Origin: Cloeon dipterum
Lineage: Eukaryota; Arthropoda; Insecta; Ephemeroptera; Baetidae
Reading direction: 5' to 3'
NCBI RefSeq assembly: GCF_949628265.1
Contig: NC_088789.1
Location: 32,977,883 to 33,041,882, forward strand
DNA length: 64,000 nucleotides
This document shows, one piece after another, positions 10,601-21,800 of the stretch; within the stretch, counting starts at the first letter, position 1, and the number at the start of each line of letters is the position of its first letter. The notes below the pieces were generated by a model. That model did no database searches. It saw nothing but the letters and a program-made list of their open reading frames with translations, and was not told the DNA's origin. The translations under genes and the position numbers were made by a program.

Positions 10601-13600
10601 GCATCGCAACCGTCACCTCCATCTTGACCTCTTCCTCCGTCACCACCTTCCGAAATCACAGTGAGCCAGCCTCCGTTCTGAACTTCAAGCGCCAGAATTG
10701 CCAGGTTCCCTGAACTGTAGCCGTCATGACCTGGTTCACCTTTCTCGGCATCCCAGTGGAGGGGTCCTCTTCTATCAAAATCATTTCCCCTATTACAAGA
10801 CCTCGCCTTTTCTTTCTCCTTGGCATGCTCACCTTTCAAACGTAAGTACGTGTTTTCTTTAACAACGTACACAATCGGAGCTATAAATTTTAGATGGGCG
10901 TGCTGGACCTCGAGGTTGCAATCAACAAAAATCTTTTCGCTCGCCATCACAACGAATTCCCCTTCAGTTGGTCCTTTTTGTTCTATCCTCTGTTTAATTT
11001 GGCTCAAGACCAAGAAACGAGAAAACAGCATGACCGAACCGTTCTTTAAACCTTCTTTGGCCTTTCTTATCTGGAATTCCGATGCCAACTTGTTGAAAAA
11101 CTGGAGGTTCAGGTCAGTGGGGGTCAATGACGCTGCGATGCGAGCGGTTTTGGAGCTAAAGCCCCAATTTCTCAGGTTTGAAGCAAAATCTATGAAGTTT
11201 TCTTTGTCCACTCTCTCGATTTCTTTCTCGACTGCTCCTCCCCTTACTTGAGGTTTATAGTTTCCAAAGTCATGAACCATGCCGTCAAGAAAAGAAGCAA
11301 AGTTCAGCTCTGCGGTTGCGTGATCTTGGATAGATGTCTTCAAGCTCAACATCAATGAGGTTTCAAGCTCGGTAAAGTCCCTGCCGATTAACTGGTAGAA
11401 AAATTTCGCGTTCTCCAGTTGAAACTGCACCTCAGCAAAGTTTCTCCCGTCTCCTTTAATTCTTCTTTTTGCAAACATCAAGAGCTGCTCCAGGTTGTTA
11501 ACGTTTTTCACGGCATTCAGGAAATTTGAACAAAATGCAATTGCATTTCGTGTCATTAGATTCGCCGGCCTCATGTCAACCGTTACTGCTGCGCCGACAT
11601 ATTGGGTCAAATGGTCTTGCAACTTCTGGATTTCGTTTCGGATGGCTGCCTCTGTGGCGGAAGAGAGTTCGTCTCGAATGTAAATCTTCGTTTCTGCTGC
11701 CACAGTTGCTTGGAATTCGTACGAGAATGGCTTTGAAAAATTCAGCCGATCGAACACAAATTTCCGCAGGATCTTCCTATTTCGTTCATCTGGTTCTAGC
11801 TTTTCACTCTGCGGAGCCAGAAAAAGTTGAACATTTGCTCTCAAGTACTCAAGTAGTCGGGCTTTTCTAAGAGAATCTTCAGCCTCTTTGTTGTCATTTC
11901 CTTCCTTAATTTCCTCAAGATGTTTTAAGGTACTGGAAAGATACTGTTTCACCTCTGTAAAAGCGGTTTTTATGTTTTCCATTCTCTCGACTTTCGTGAC
12001 GACTAAACCCATGGAACCCTCCAATTCGTCCAAATTTTCCCCGATCAAATTGGCTGTGTATTTGAGCGTGTTTGGGAACGAGTCGCGACTCCCGTGCTGC
12101 TTGAGGTTCGCGTAATTTTCCACGATGACTATTTTTACCTTGCGGCTCGAGTCCAACAACTTTTTGTTGAAATAGGCAGCCGCCAAATCGACTTTGGACC
12201 CTCTAGTGTCTGTAAATCCTGCGCAATCAACTATATGGATGCCGGTCTCCGAGTCTACGTCCACGTTGGGAACCAGCGTTTTCGATTTATGACTACTGTT
12301 GCTTCCAATTTTCACGTCGCCGTCCGTGAATATCAAACGATAATTTATTTTTTGATCACCGATCGACTGATTTTCTTCCGAGTTCTGGTACCATGACTCA
12401 AGTTCCGAAGTTTCCTTCGCCGATGGTTGAGTTAGGGTGATTTTTTCCACCCTTAGAGTCGGATCACCTCGGATATACTTGGAGAGGGTGCTTTTACCAG
12501 TGCCCGTGTTGCCCAACAGAACGATTGTGTCTTTGCCATCTACAATTTTCGTAGCTTGGTAGGTTTTCTTAAACAGAAACAGGAAAAAATCTAATAACAT
12601 ATCACATTCCCCTATATACTATATGCGTGCTGTGGACGCTATATTCGTGTTTCCATCCACGCCGCCGAAGGTGGCATTCCGTTCGGCACCCTGATTGAAA
12701 ACAATGGCTAGCCGCATTGTGCTCGCATCCGAAAGAGGAAGTTTTCACGGGGGTTGAAAGATCGCTAAAACAATCAGGAAAGTCATACAGGAGGGTAAAT
12801 TGAAGTTTAAAGCTCGTTTTCGGAGTTGAGTTGTAGTGAGCTTCAATTTTTCGACCGTCCGCCCTGAGTTTCTCGGACCCTAAATGCGCAGGCAAACTGA
12901 CCGACTGTTTGGTAAGTGCACATATGATATCAAGATTCGAACGCAGGGTCGAACCCCAGGGGCCCGCGCAGCAGGCTTTCAAACTCTAAAAGTATCGATA
13001 AACCTCGTTTTTTTACTTTAAATATTAATTTCTCCGGCCCTTTGGCTCTAATTTTTCTTAACCTTCGAATATTTTTCTATTAAATTCCGCCTCGAACGGT
13101 GTTTAAATCGACTATTTGGTCTTGGTGTTCATAAGGCCTCTTGGGTTTTATTTATTTTCTTTTTTTGCCGGGCGTGTTGGGTTTTGTTCGATTCATCTTA
13201 AAGAGTGCAATCGATTGAGCATAAATGTATTTATAAATTTGGTACTAATTATTTTAGGGGGCGAAAAGGCAATCTTTCAACCCCTTTTGAATGCAAGCAA
13301 AAAGCGGTTAAGCTTCGTTTACGACCAGGGTCACCAACCAAACGCCACCTTTGGCGGCATCGAAAGAATAATAAAAAACCAACACACTACGCGTATTGTT
13401 AATATAATGGGAGGATGAGTTGTCCGCGAAATAAGTCGCTATTTTTTGGCGTTGAAATTCTAAGGTGAGTATATTATATTAGCTAAAATTTATTGCTAAA
13501 GGATTCATGGTTTCGAACTGAGTGTCTGTCATCTTCGAATATATAGTATGAGAATTCCGGAAAAGACGCTCAGTTAAAAATTAGAATAAAAAATTGGTCT

Positions 13601-13913
13601 TACTCTTAACAGATCGTCAGTTCCAAGTGCGTCTGAAATCCCTTGGTCTATACGGCTGGCAGGGTTGGCAGCTACGGAAAGTATCACGAAGGCGAGCAGC
13701 CCAAGAACCTAGGACAAACGTAAAATATTTTATAAGTTTCTGACACGAAAATTACAAATTTCTATATCTAAAGAATGAACTGGAATATATGGAAACCGCT
13801 CTCTTCTCTACGGCCAACATGACCCTGTCAAAATGTATCGAAAATCACCCAGGAAATATTACCAAAACGTTAGAAAAGTTTAGTATCTAACTCACTTTCC
13901 GTGTTGCAGTCAT
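7699..13913 (-). CDS. Large secretory-pathway P-loop GTPase-like protein with Gly-rich module
   Basis: The model joins three exons in phase 0: 13896-13913 (MTATRK), 13604-13708 (signal-peptide core VLGLLAFVILSVAA) and 7699-12567, giving about 1663 residues. The long exon also has an ATG at 12600, but the 33 bases after it end in TTTTTTCCTGTTTCTGTTTAAG, a textbook acceptor, so that ATG is probably intronic. GTPase motifs follow: G1 GNTGTGKST (about 60-68), G3 DCAGF (about 155), G4-like TKVE (about 232). A Gly-rich, collagen-like but irregular stretch lies near 640-790 (GGDGGRGQDGGDG; GTGGRGGFPGGSG). Long coiled-coil-like helices and a hydrophobic patch (about 1063-1100) follow, then a beta-rich C-terminal part. 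The fold class (TRAFAC/AIG1-like) is inferred; the role is unknown. A signal peptide on a GTPase is unusual because luminal or extracellular GTP supply is unclear. Confidence 0.75.
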
Positions 13914-16369
13914 GCTGCTCCTCCGGGCCGCAATCGACTGGTGCCGGCGTTGAGCCCCTTCTAACCTCTCCAAAAAGGCGATAACCTTTCAGACATGGCA
14001 ATACGCACGTGCATATCACATGAATTCTGATATTTACGCGTCATTTTAGCACGTGGCGGAAAAATAATTATTTTAATTCTCATCCTCGTGATGTGTGTTT
14101 CGCTATAGGATGAATCAAATTTTTATTCAGTCCCGGAGAGATTTTCTATGGTGTGCTATTACTGCCATTTTTACTAGAGCAAGTCGAAAACATCACGATT
14201 ATCACACGAAGCATTTTTGAGGCAAATCTCCCGAAAACTCGGGACAAAATTAAAATATATTAATTTCTCTAACTTTATTTTTTCTGAAAGAAGTACTAAA
14301 TTTGCGTCTAAAGAAGCCAATTTAGATGTCAAACATATTTATTAAATTTAGTTATTTCTTTTTTCTTAATTTAAATTTTTGGAAACAATTATAAAAAATT
14401 TGTTTAATCTCTGACATTGTTCGGATTTAACCAGAATTCCATATTTTTATACCATAGCAGGTATAATTACCGGTATTCTTCAGTTTTGACTCAAGGTGTT
14501 TTTTGCTCCTAAAAAATTGGTAGTTTTTACCGTTAATTACTATAATAGTATAAACACCAACTGGTAAATACTTGCGAACACCCGCCCCTTTTTTATTCAA
14601 AATATCACGGGGTGTTGATTATTACCCTCAGAACATGCTGCATAATGGGGTTCATGACCATCCCTGAGGTCAAATCAGGTAAGAGAAATCGATCCCCGGT
14701 TTCAGGGCAGTCCTACAGCGTGTTTACTCCCAGCCTACCGAGAATTTCGCACACTCGCTTGAAGCATTATGCGCACAGCACGCGTTATCTGCTCATAAAA
14801 AGGTCAAGAGGTGAAAATCATGGACAAAGAAGCGCGTCACCAGACCACTGCGGCTCGGCAGAGCGAGCAGCATGACAACAGAGCCGATATATAATGAGTT
14901 TATTTGTTGATTAAATCGCGTGCCCTGTTTTTTAACTACTCTTTAGTTGAATACTTAATTGCAGCGCAGGTGGAATAAATTTTTTGTCCTCTAGCGCGCG
15001 TTTGAGGTATGTCTCGTTGAGAACCAGATATCGTGTGCAGGCAATCGCGAGAGTGAAATAAAAAACGGTTTGGGTGTGTGTCAATTGCTAGGTCGTCCTG
15101 CTCGCTTTCGGATGTCATGGCCACTCGGAATCCAAAATCCTCCCTTCGACCAATCATAGAGAAGTTAATTTATCAACAATAAAGAGAGCACAATCGGACG
15201 CACACTCTTAAATAATCTTTTTCAACCTCCATCGAATTAGTATTAAAAAAAACTACTTATTTTTCCATGGGGAAAATCATCAGTGCACCAGTGTCGCAAT
15301 TATGTTTCTAATTAAAGACCAGTAAATTAATCCTGGCGTTAAAAACGAGATAAAAGTTCAGGTCGCAAGTTAAAATTTTTAAATTAAAAAAAAATAATTG
15401 GGAAAATCTGAATTTTCATTAAATTATTAATTAATTTACCTTAATGTTAAAAAGGAGCAAGTGGTGAGAATGCAAATTTAAATAAAAGGAAAACCAATTG
15501 AACTGTGACAAAAATAGTTTTGAATTGATTTTTAAAAATCAAATGACATATATGCGCCAATCAACTAATAAATTTATTAGTGCTGCTTCTTTTGGTGAGC
15601 AGGGAAAAAGAATCCGTTATAATAGGTGCTGATAACAAATGAAATAATGAATATTGAGGATGATTTGAGAATTTTAAACCATTTTTGCCCTGTTGCTGCA
15701 GCGCCGCGGTGTTTTTGCGAAGGACAAATTTAGGCTGCCGCCGCGAGTGAGTGTGCGCATATGAATTAAACAGCGACACACTCCTTGTCTAAATCACAGT
15801 GAGTCCGAGTCGCATGGCACACACCAGACAAGCAGGCAGACCCGCTTTTTCTTGGCCGTCGGGAGAGAATAAAATTCACTACGCGCCGCGCTGAGCACAG
15901 TTATTAATCGCAGGCGGTCTCTTCCTTATTTAAACAGACGCATTTGTTTTTATTTTTTTTCCAGCTCTATTGCATTAAAAAAAGCAATGAAACATCTGAT
16001 TAAAAAAAAAAACAATTTTATTTAAAAAGAACCCTCATTAATTTCCCATCCATGCAATCTTTTTCTGGAGCAATTAAATTCAGGAAAATTGTGGAAAATT
16101 CAAGTAAAATCACTGTATACTCACTGAGACCGGCCGGTTTTAACTTTCAACTGGTCAATCAGGGTTTGCTGCAAATTTAATAGCCTAAATTAATTAATAT
16201 CGCAGCCTTAAATTAAAAAAAAAATAATCGTGAGTGGAATGGAATAATGTTTATTTTTAAAAGGACACGAGACTTCAATTTTGACACATTTAAAACCACC
16301 TTGATAAAAACACCCTTAGTTAAGCTTCAGACCAATGTATTTATATTTAAATATCATGTAAACCCCGCG
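13914..16369. other. Intergenic region upstream of the GTPase-like gene
   Basis: The first 150 bases upstream of 13913 (minus-strand sense) are likely promoter, with CACGTG near 14010. The remainder is AT-rich, with runs such as TTTTTTTTCC near 15950, and no coding region that I can support. Confidence 0.4.
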
Positions 16370-16660
16370 GTTCACCGATTCTTTGTGTGAATCACGCGCG
16401 GCCGGCGACAGATGGAGCGTGACTGCTCTCCTGGCAGCTATTTAGATAACATGAATGTGGTCCCTGACGTCATCCCGCATCCCGCTGTCGCTTTTAGACC
16501 TCAAAATAAACGCGAAGAGCCAGTCGCCGAGCCAGCAGCGGCAGTGCGTCTTGTGAATTTCTAGTGAGCCGGCTGTGCGAGAGCAAAAGTGTGTCGCGCG
16601 TCCCGATTTGCGGAGGAAAGGATGAATTAGTACTAGGCGCCCCTTCGACCTGCTCAAGCG
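16370..16660 (+). promoter_or_regulatory. Promoter and untranslated leader exon of NACHT gene A
   Basis: GC-richer block with CRE-like TGACGTCA (about 16465) and a conserved core ending CCCTTCGACCTGCTCAAGCG, directly followed by the donor GTGAGT at 16661. Homologous blocks lie at 39478-39752 and 50786-51026; the latter has the same position relative to gene B. The matching acceptor is at 18871-18874, just before the start codon of gene A. No long conserved reading frame is present, so it is read as a non-coding first exon. Confidence 0.6.
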
Positions 16661-18874
16661 GTGAGTTTGGAAAAAAGCTCATTTCCGACTCTGAATTTAT
16701 CTGTGCAAGAGCAGCGTTTATTTTGTTCTTTCTTTTGCACAAGTAAGACTTTTTAAGTCAATGTTTACCTCTGCGTATCAAGGCTCACTGCTCTAATTTT
16801 GAGCGATATAAAACATGATATCTTCATTTAGTCTAGGACTGTGAAAAAGACGATTTTTAGTAGATGGTCGACTTTTTTACATGACTCTATGACCAATTAA
16901 ATCATTTTTAGGCGTTTTTTGAAAGGTGTAGATGGAGTTTAACATATATGGCACTCAATATTTAGAGCTCGCAAATTTATTTTTAATGATTTTTCGTAAA
17001 TAAAATTTTTTAATTGAAATTTTGCCTTAAATAGTTGCAAATAGCTGCAAAATTTTCTAGCAAAAACCCGGGAGAAACTAGCTGCAAAAAACCGCTTAAT
17101 ACCCATGCCCAGCCCTGCCCAAAATATTTGAAGCTCGGAATAAAAATAGTCGATCGTCTAAATTTCACACAGACCAATTTTAATCTTGTCCCGTCACGCA
17201 GCTGCCGCTAATTCTCTCTTTCTCTCTCTCTCACACACTTTAAGCAGTGGTGGGACAGGCGTGAGGCGTGAAATAAATCTCCGCCACCAGGCCGGCAAGA
17301 GCTTTTTTTGGCCTGCGCTTCGATTTAGCCTTGGCCTTTGAATTAGGAGATCAAGTTTCTTTTTCACGAACAGTTCTCCGGCAAATTTAGTTTAGAGGTC
17401 AATTGGATGCTATTTTTTTGCCGCTGAATATATTAAAGTGACACGCGTGACTCTAATATTTGCTGAACTTGTTAATATAGATAAGGGGGAATTCCAGGTT
17501 TGAAACTCAATAGTGGGAGCGTTCCCTATTTTTTTTGTTATCACAAAAATCCCCGAAAATCTAATTCTAAACTGTAACTCGACTGCGTTGAGGTATCACC
17601 TTGAAATTCGATTCTGAACAACTATTCTGTTTACATAAAATTCGCAGGTCGAAGGTCAAGGTAACATTTTCGGACCTTTTTTTGAAAATTAAAAATTTGT
17701 GGATTAAATAAGCTCACTTCGATTTTTTCGGGGTTCGTGGCTGAAATGTAGCCCGTGAAATTCTGCACAAACGCACCAAATTTCATTAATGCAGTCGCGA
17801 TAGTTTTGCTTCAATTGACCAGTTGCATAAACCCTTAGTGTTTGAAGCCGCCAAGAGATGGCGCAACCACAGACTTTCTTAATAAAATTTGTTTTAAGTG
17901 GTTTTAAGGCACTTCCGCTGCGATTTCAGACTCAATCTAGCTAATTTGCATTCTTCAATTCATTTGCTTTCTTTTGACGTGCTGAAAACCAAAATCGGTT
18001 CAGCCAATCGCCGTAGAAACGTTGGAAAATATATTTTCATTTAAAAAAATAGTTTCTACGGCGATTGGCTGGACTGATTTTGGTTTTCAGCACGTCAAAA
18101 AATATCAAATTAATTTAAGAATGCAAATTAGCTAGATTGAGTCTGAAATCGCAGCGCAAGTGCCTTAAAATCGAAAGTATACGGTGGCGCCATCTGTTGG
18201 TGGCTTCGAACACTTAGGGTTTATGCAACTGGTGAATTCAATTTTGAAAGTTAAAAAATGACTTAAGGCCGCTGGACCGCGCATGCGCAGTACGCCTAGT
18301 ATACATATTTTCTCGCATTTCATTTGCTTAGGCACAACAAGAGGGTCTATGGTTAAACTAGGAAGGTCGAAATCAACCTTCAAGGCCTGTCCCTCACGTG
18401 ACCCTGAGATGAAAAGAATTCGAATGTGTCCAATTTCATCGGGTTTTCAGCACTGTAGAACTCAAATAAAATGCTAAAACTGCAAAATGACGCCTGAAAC
18501 CGGTCATTTAAATAATTGAAGTAGCATTTAATCACGACTTGAAGTTGGAAATCATGTGAATTTTTTAAAAGAATATTTCTTTTATGTAACAGATTGAGTG
18601 TTCAAAATAAATAATATTAATAATACAATAATTAAAGTAAAAAGATTAATAATAGCAATATAAAAAACTACCTTTAAAATCTTTACTTGAACAAAATTTG
18701 AAACCAATACAAAAGACTCGTAAAATTGTCAAAAAAACGTCTAAAATTCACTGCCCTACCTGCTGACACACTAAATGCGATATTCCTTTTCTCGATATTT
18801 CGTGACCAAATAGCATTTATTTGGATTGGAAGTTTGGCATTTATTTGCTAAACAGATAGTCTTTTGTTTTTCAG
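16661..18874 (+). other. Intron 1 of NACHT gene A
   Basis: Bounded by GTGAGT and TTTTTCAG. It contains a CT/CA microsatellite at about 17207-17240, the foldback element at 17818-18233, and otherwise AT-rich sequence with no gene. Confidence 0.5.
17818..18233. mobile_element. Foldback MITE with long terminal inverted repeats (family M1)
   Basis: The element begins ACCAGTTGCATAAACCCTTA and ends with its near-perfect reverse complement (TTAGGGTTTATGCAACTGGT). The arms are about 190 bp each and meet near an inner palindrome around TTTCTACGGCGATTGGCT. There is no coding capacity. A second, interrupted copy lies at 51951-54253 and a lone arm at 51603-51655. The superfamily is unknown. Confidence 0.8.
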
Positions 18875-18899
18875 GTTTATATGCAGATGCTACAATACA

Positions 18900-21800
18900 A
18901 TGGAAGAAATATTGAAAAAAGGTATACTTTGTAGTAAAAGCGGTTTAGACCCTCTCAAATAAGTACATGAAACATATGAGAAATAAGAAAAAATTATTTT
19001 CAAGGTGAAGCAGAAGGTTGTCCCATCGGGCAGGCAAACCTAGGTTTCTTTAAAACGGACGAACAGCAAAATATTCCCGCAAACGAGTAAAAATTTACCA
19101 ATAAAACTTTAACTCTTAAAATTTACTACCTTTTTGTTCAAAGCGTTTTTGTACTTGTCGTCCACTACGATTTTGAGAACCAAGCAATTGCTCGAAAAGG
19201 GGATTCTCATGACGTGCAGAACCTGAAAACAACGTTCGGAAAAAACAGGAATTGCAACTTTCGTAGTCTGAAGTCGCCAAAAAAAGAGCATTTGCTCGAT
19301 TTTCTTGGCGACCAGGACAAGCTCTTACGATTTTTCTCCTCAAAAGGTTTGCTCAGACATTACAAGATTAAATTTTTTAATAAATTTGTTCATTCTTTAG
19401 ATCCCCCAGAGGTATTTCTTCTTTTTGTGCTATCTCATGGATATGAAGATGGAATCATTTATACCGACCATTTCCTCGACGATCAGAAAACTTTCGCTCA
19501 TTTCACGACAGATGAAGTCTTTGACTCGATTAAAAAGTTGACCAAGTTCGAAAACAGCCTCAAACTCATCAATTTCGGCGTAGGTTCCATACTCAATTTT
19601 ACGGTTTACAGTTGTTCAAGGAAAGTACTCTAATTTCCAGCCCTGTCGCGGGGGATTACCCGATCCAAAATTTAACAGGAATAAGGAAGTGTGTGAAGAG
19701 ACGTACAAAAACCGAAACGCCAGTAGGATCACGTTCACTCCAGCAATCCACAATTTGGTGGTTTTCTATTCAACCGTTGAAAGTATGCCTCGACTTATTC
19801 ATAATTCACCTGAATTTTTAAAATTTCATCCATTTTAAAGCAACGCTAGCAAACAGAAATGAACTTGGGTCTTGGTTTGTACAAAAATACTGTGACTGTT
19901 TAAATCATACTGAGGAAAAGCCGTTGTTGATTTTCCTCTCGATGGTGCAGAACAGCATGCACTATACATCCTTGCCTAATTTGAAAACGGGCGAATCCCT
20001 GGGTCAGACGCCAGAGATAAAGATGTTCACTCAAGACCGACAATTCATCATATCAAGGTGCAGTGAGATTAGTTTGATTTAACTTAAATTTTAATTGGTT
20101 TTCTTTAAGGACACTGATTAATCCAGTGACATATCCGAACACTGATGGAAAAATGGCGAAACCTGGGTCAAATACGATACATTCCAAACAATTCACATGG
20201 AAGTCCGATGAAGGACAGAACGTTCGAGGTCGAAACGCATTCATTTTGTATGAGCAACATGATGAACATGTGGAAGAACTGGTTAAGTCAGTTCGCAACT
20301 TGGACTTCGAGACAAGATTATTTCGACTAAACAAACGCTCATTGGACTCCTACTTCAAAATCTGTAAGCTTCCAATTTTTGGTCGATTTCGTAATAGACT
20401 TTGATTCGTACGAATTTCTCAGGTAGCGGGTTAGAACACGACGTCGGCTGCATTTTGACATGCATGTTTTGTGAATTGAGTGAAAAAGATGACAAGGAAG
20501 TTTGCATACTTGTCGACCAAGAGAAGAAATCATTCACAGATATCCTGCACAGCTTCGTTGGCCCGAGAAACGCTCAGTGGATCGGACGGCCAAAAATATT
20601 TGTTCTAATTAATCAAGAGGCATTGGAACGTGACACAGTAAGTCATTGCTCATATTTAGACCTTGAATATAATCTAATTGAGTCCTTCTAAAAGCTTTTA
20701 CCAGAGAGAAAGTTTGATATTTCTGCTACGAATCACAGTGGCTGGCTGGTTCTGATTTTAAAGGATAAAGGTAACGAGAATATAAGCCAATATTTGCGTT
20801 TAAAAGATTTAAAATAATGCTTTCAATAGATTTGTTAGAAAAGCTGATCAGGATCTTCAAATGCGAGGATCTCCAAAAAGGAAAACCCCTTCAAGAACTT
20901 TTGTCTCCTTTGCTGATTTCTGAATCAAAGAAGAACAATGTTTTGCTCAACTCTACGCTGCAATACCTCCTCGACTTCCCCGACTGGCCACGCTCATTCG
21001 TCAGGCTAAGTTTCAGTTTGAGGGAAAATGAAAGCTCGAAGGTCAATATCTTTGAATTTGATGAGATGGTAAAAGAAGCGAAAAAATCATTTGAAAAAGG
21101 TCAAGTTTTGCTCATGAGTTCCGGTGCCGGTGCCGGAAAAACGACAGTTCTTAAAGAAATCACTTACCAACTCGGCAAATCAGACCCTGACTTGAAAATT
21201 TTGTATATCTCGCTGAAGAAACATTCGCTGAATATTTTGAAAATTCGAAACCTCATCAAATTCCTTGCGCATGCAACGCATCATTCCATAGACGATATCC
21301 AAAGGTTGATCGAAGAGAAAAAAGCAGTTGTTTTCTTAGACGGATTCGATGAAATCTGCCCCATTCTCAGAGAAAACGTTATCACACTGTTCCATGCATT
21401 AAAAGAAAGGCGAATTCCTACATTTATCGCAACGAGACCACACGAGGCAGAAATAATCAAGGAACGAATAAATTGCGAAGTACTTGTTGAGGTTGAACCT
21501 CTGGACAAAGAAAAGCAAATCGAGTTTTTGAAAATTGTAGCCGGAATGAATGAAGAGGAATGCATAGAGTTCATAAATGATTTTGAGGAAAAGGATATTT
21601 TGGAGAATCCACTGCACCTTTCACTACTAGCAACAATCAAAGGCGAAGGAAACTTGTATCAGATTTACGAAAAGGTCGTGGAAAAGAAACTTGAGCTCTG
21701 CTTAGTGAGAGATGGATACAATATTGACGACAGGACAACTTTCCCTCTAAAGATGGAATTGGCTTCGAGCCATCTTCAGCTGATTGCTCTGCGCTTCCTG

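Noticed and set aside
12930-12965. T-loop-like GGTTCGACCC on the minus strand, possible tRNA
   Set aside because: The flanking bases do not form a five-base T stem, and no anticodon or acceptor stem can be drawn.
12571-12982. ATG at 12600 and the minus-strand open frame 12602-12982 as N-terminus of the GTPase-like protein
   Set aside because: A strong acceptor lies inside the first 33 bases after 12600, and the upstream frame has no family signature; both fit intron sequence better.
19144-20057. Metacaspase or paracaspase instead of a metazoan caspase
   Set aside because: YSTV followed by GSWF and the closing p10 segment are marks of true caspases; metacaspases lack them.
20817-20829. ATG at 20817 as start of a NACHT-ankyrin protein without caspase
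   Set aside because: It lies before a good acceptor (TTTCAATAG) and is absent from gene B, which has TTT at the same place; the upstream exons join in phase in both copies.
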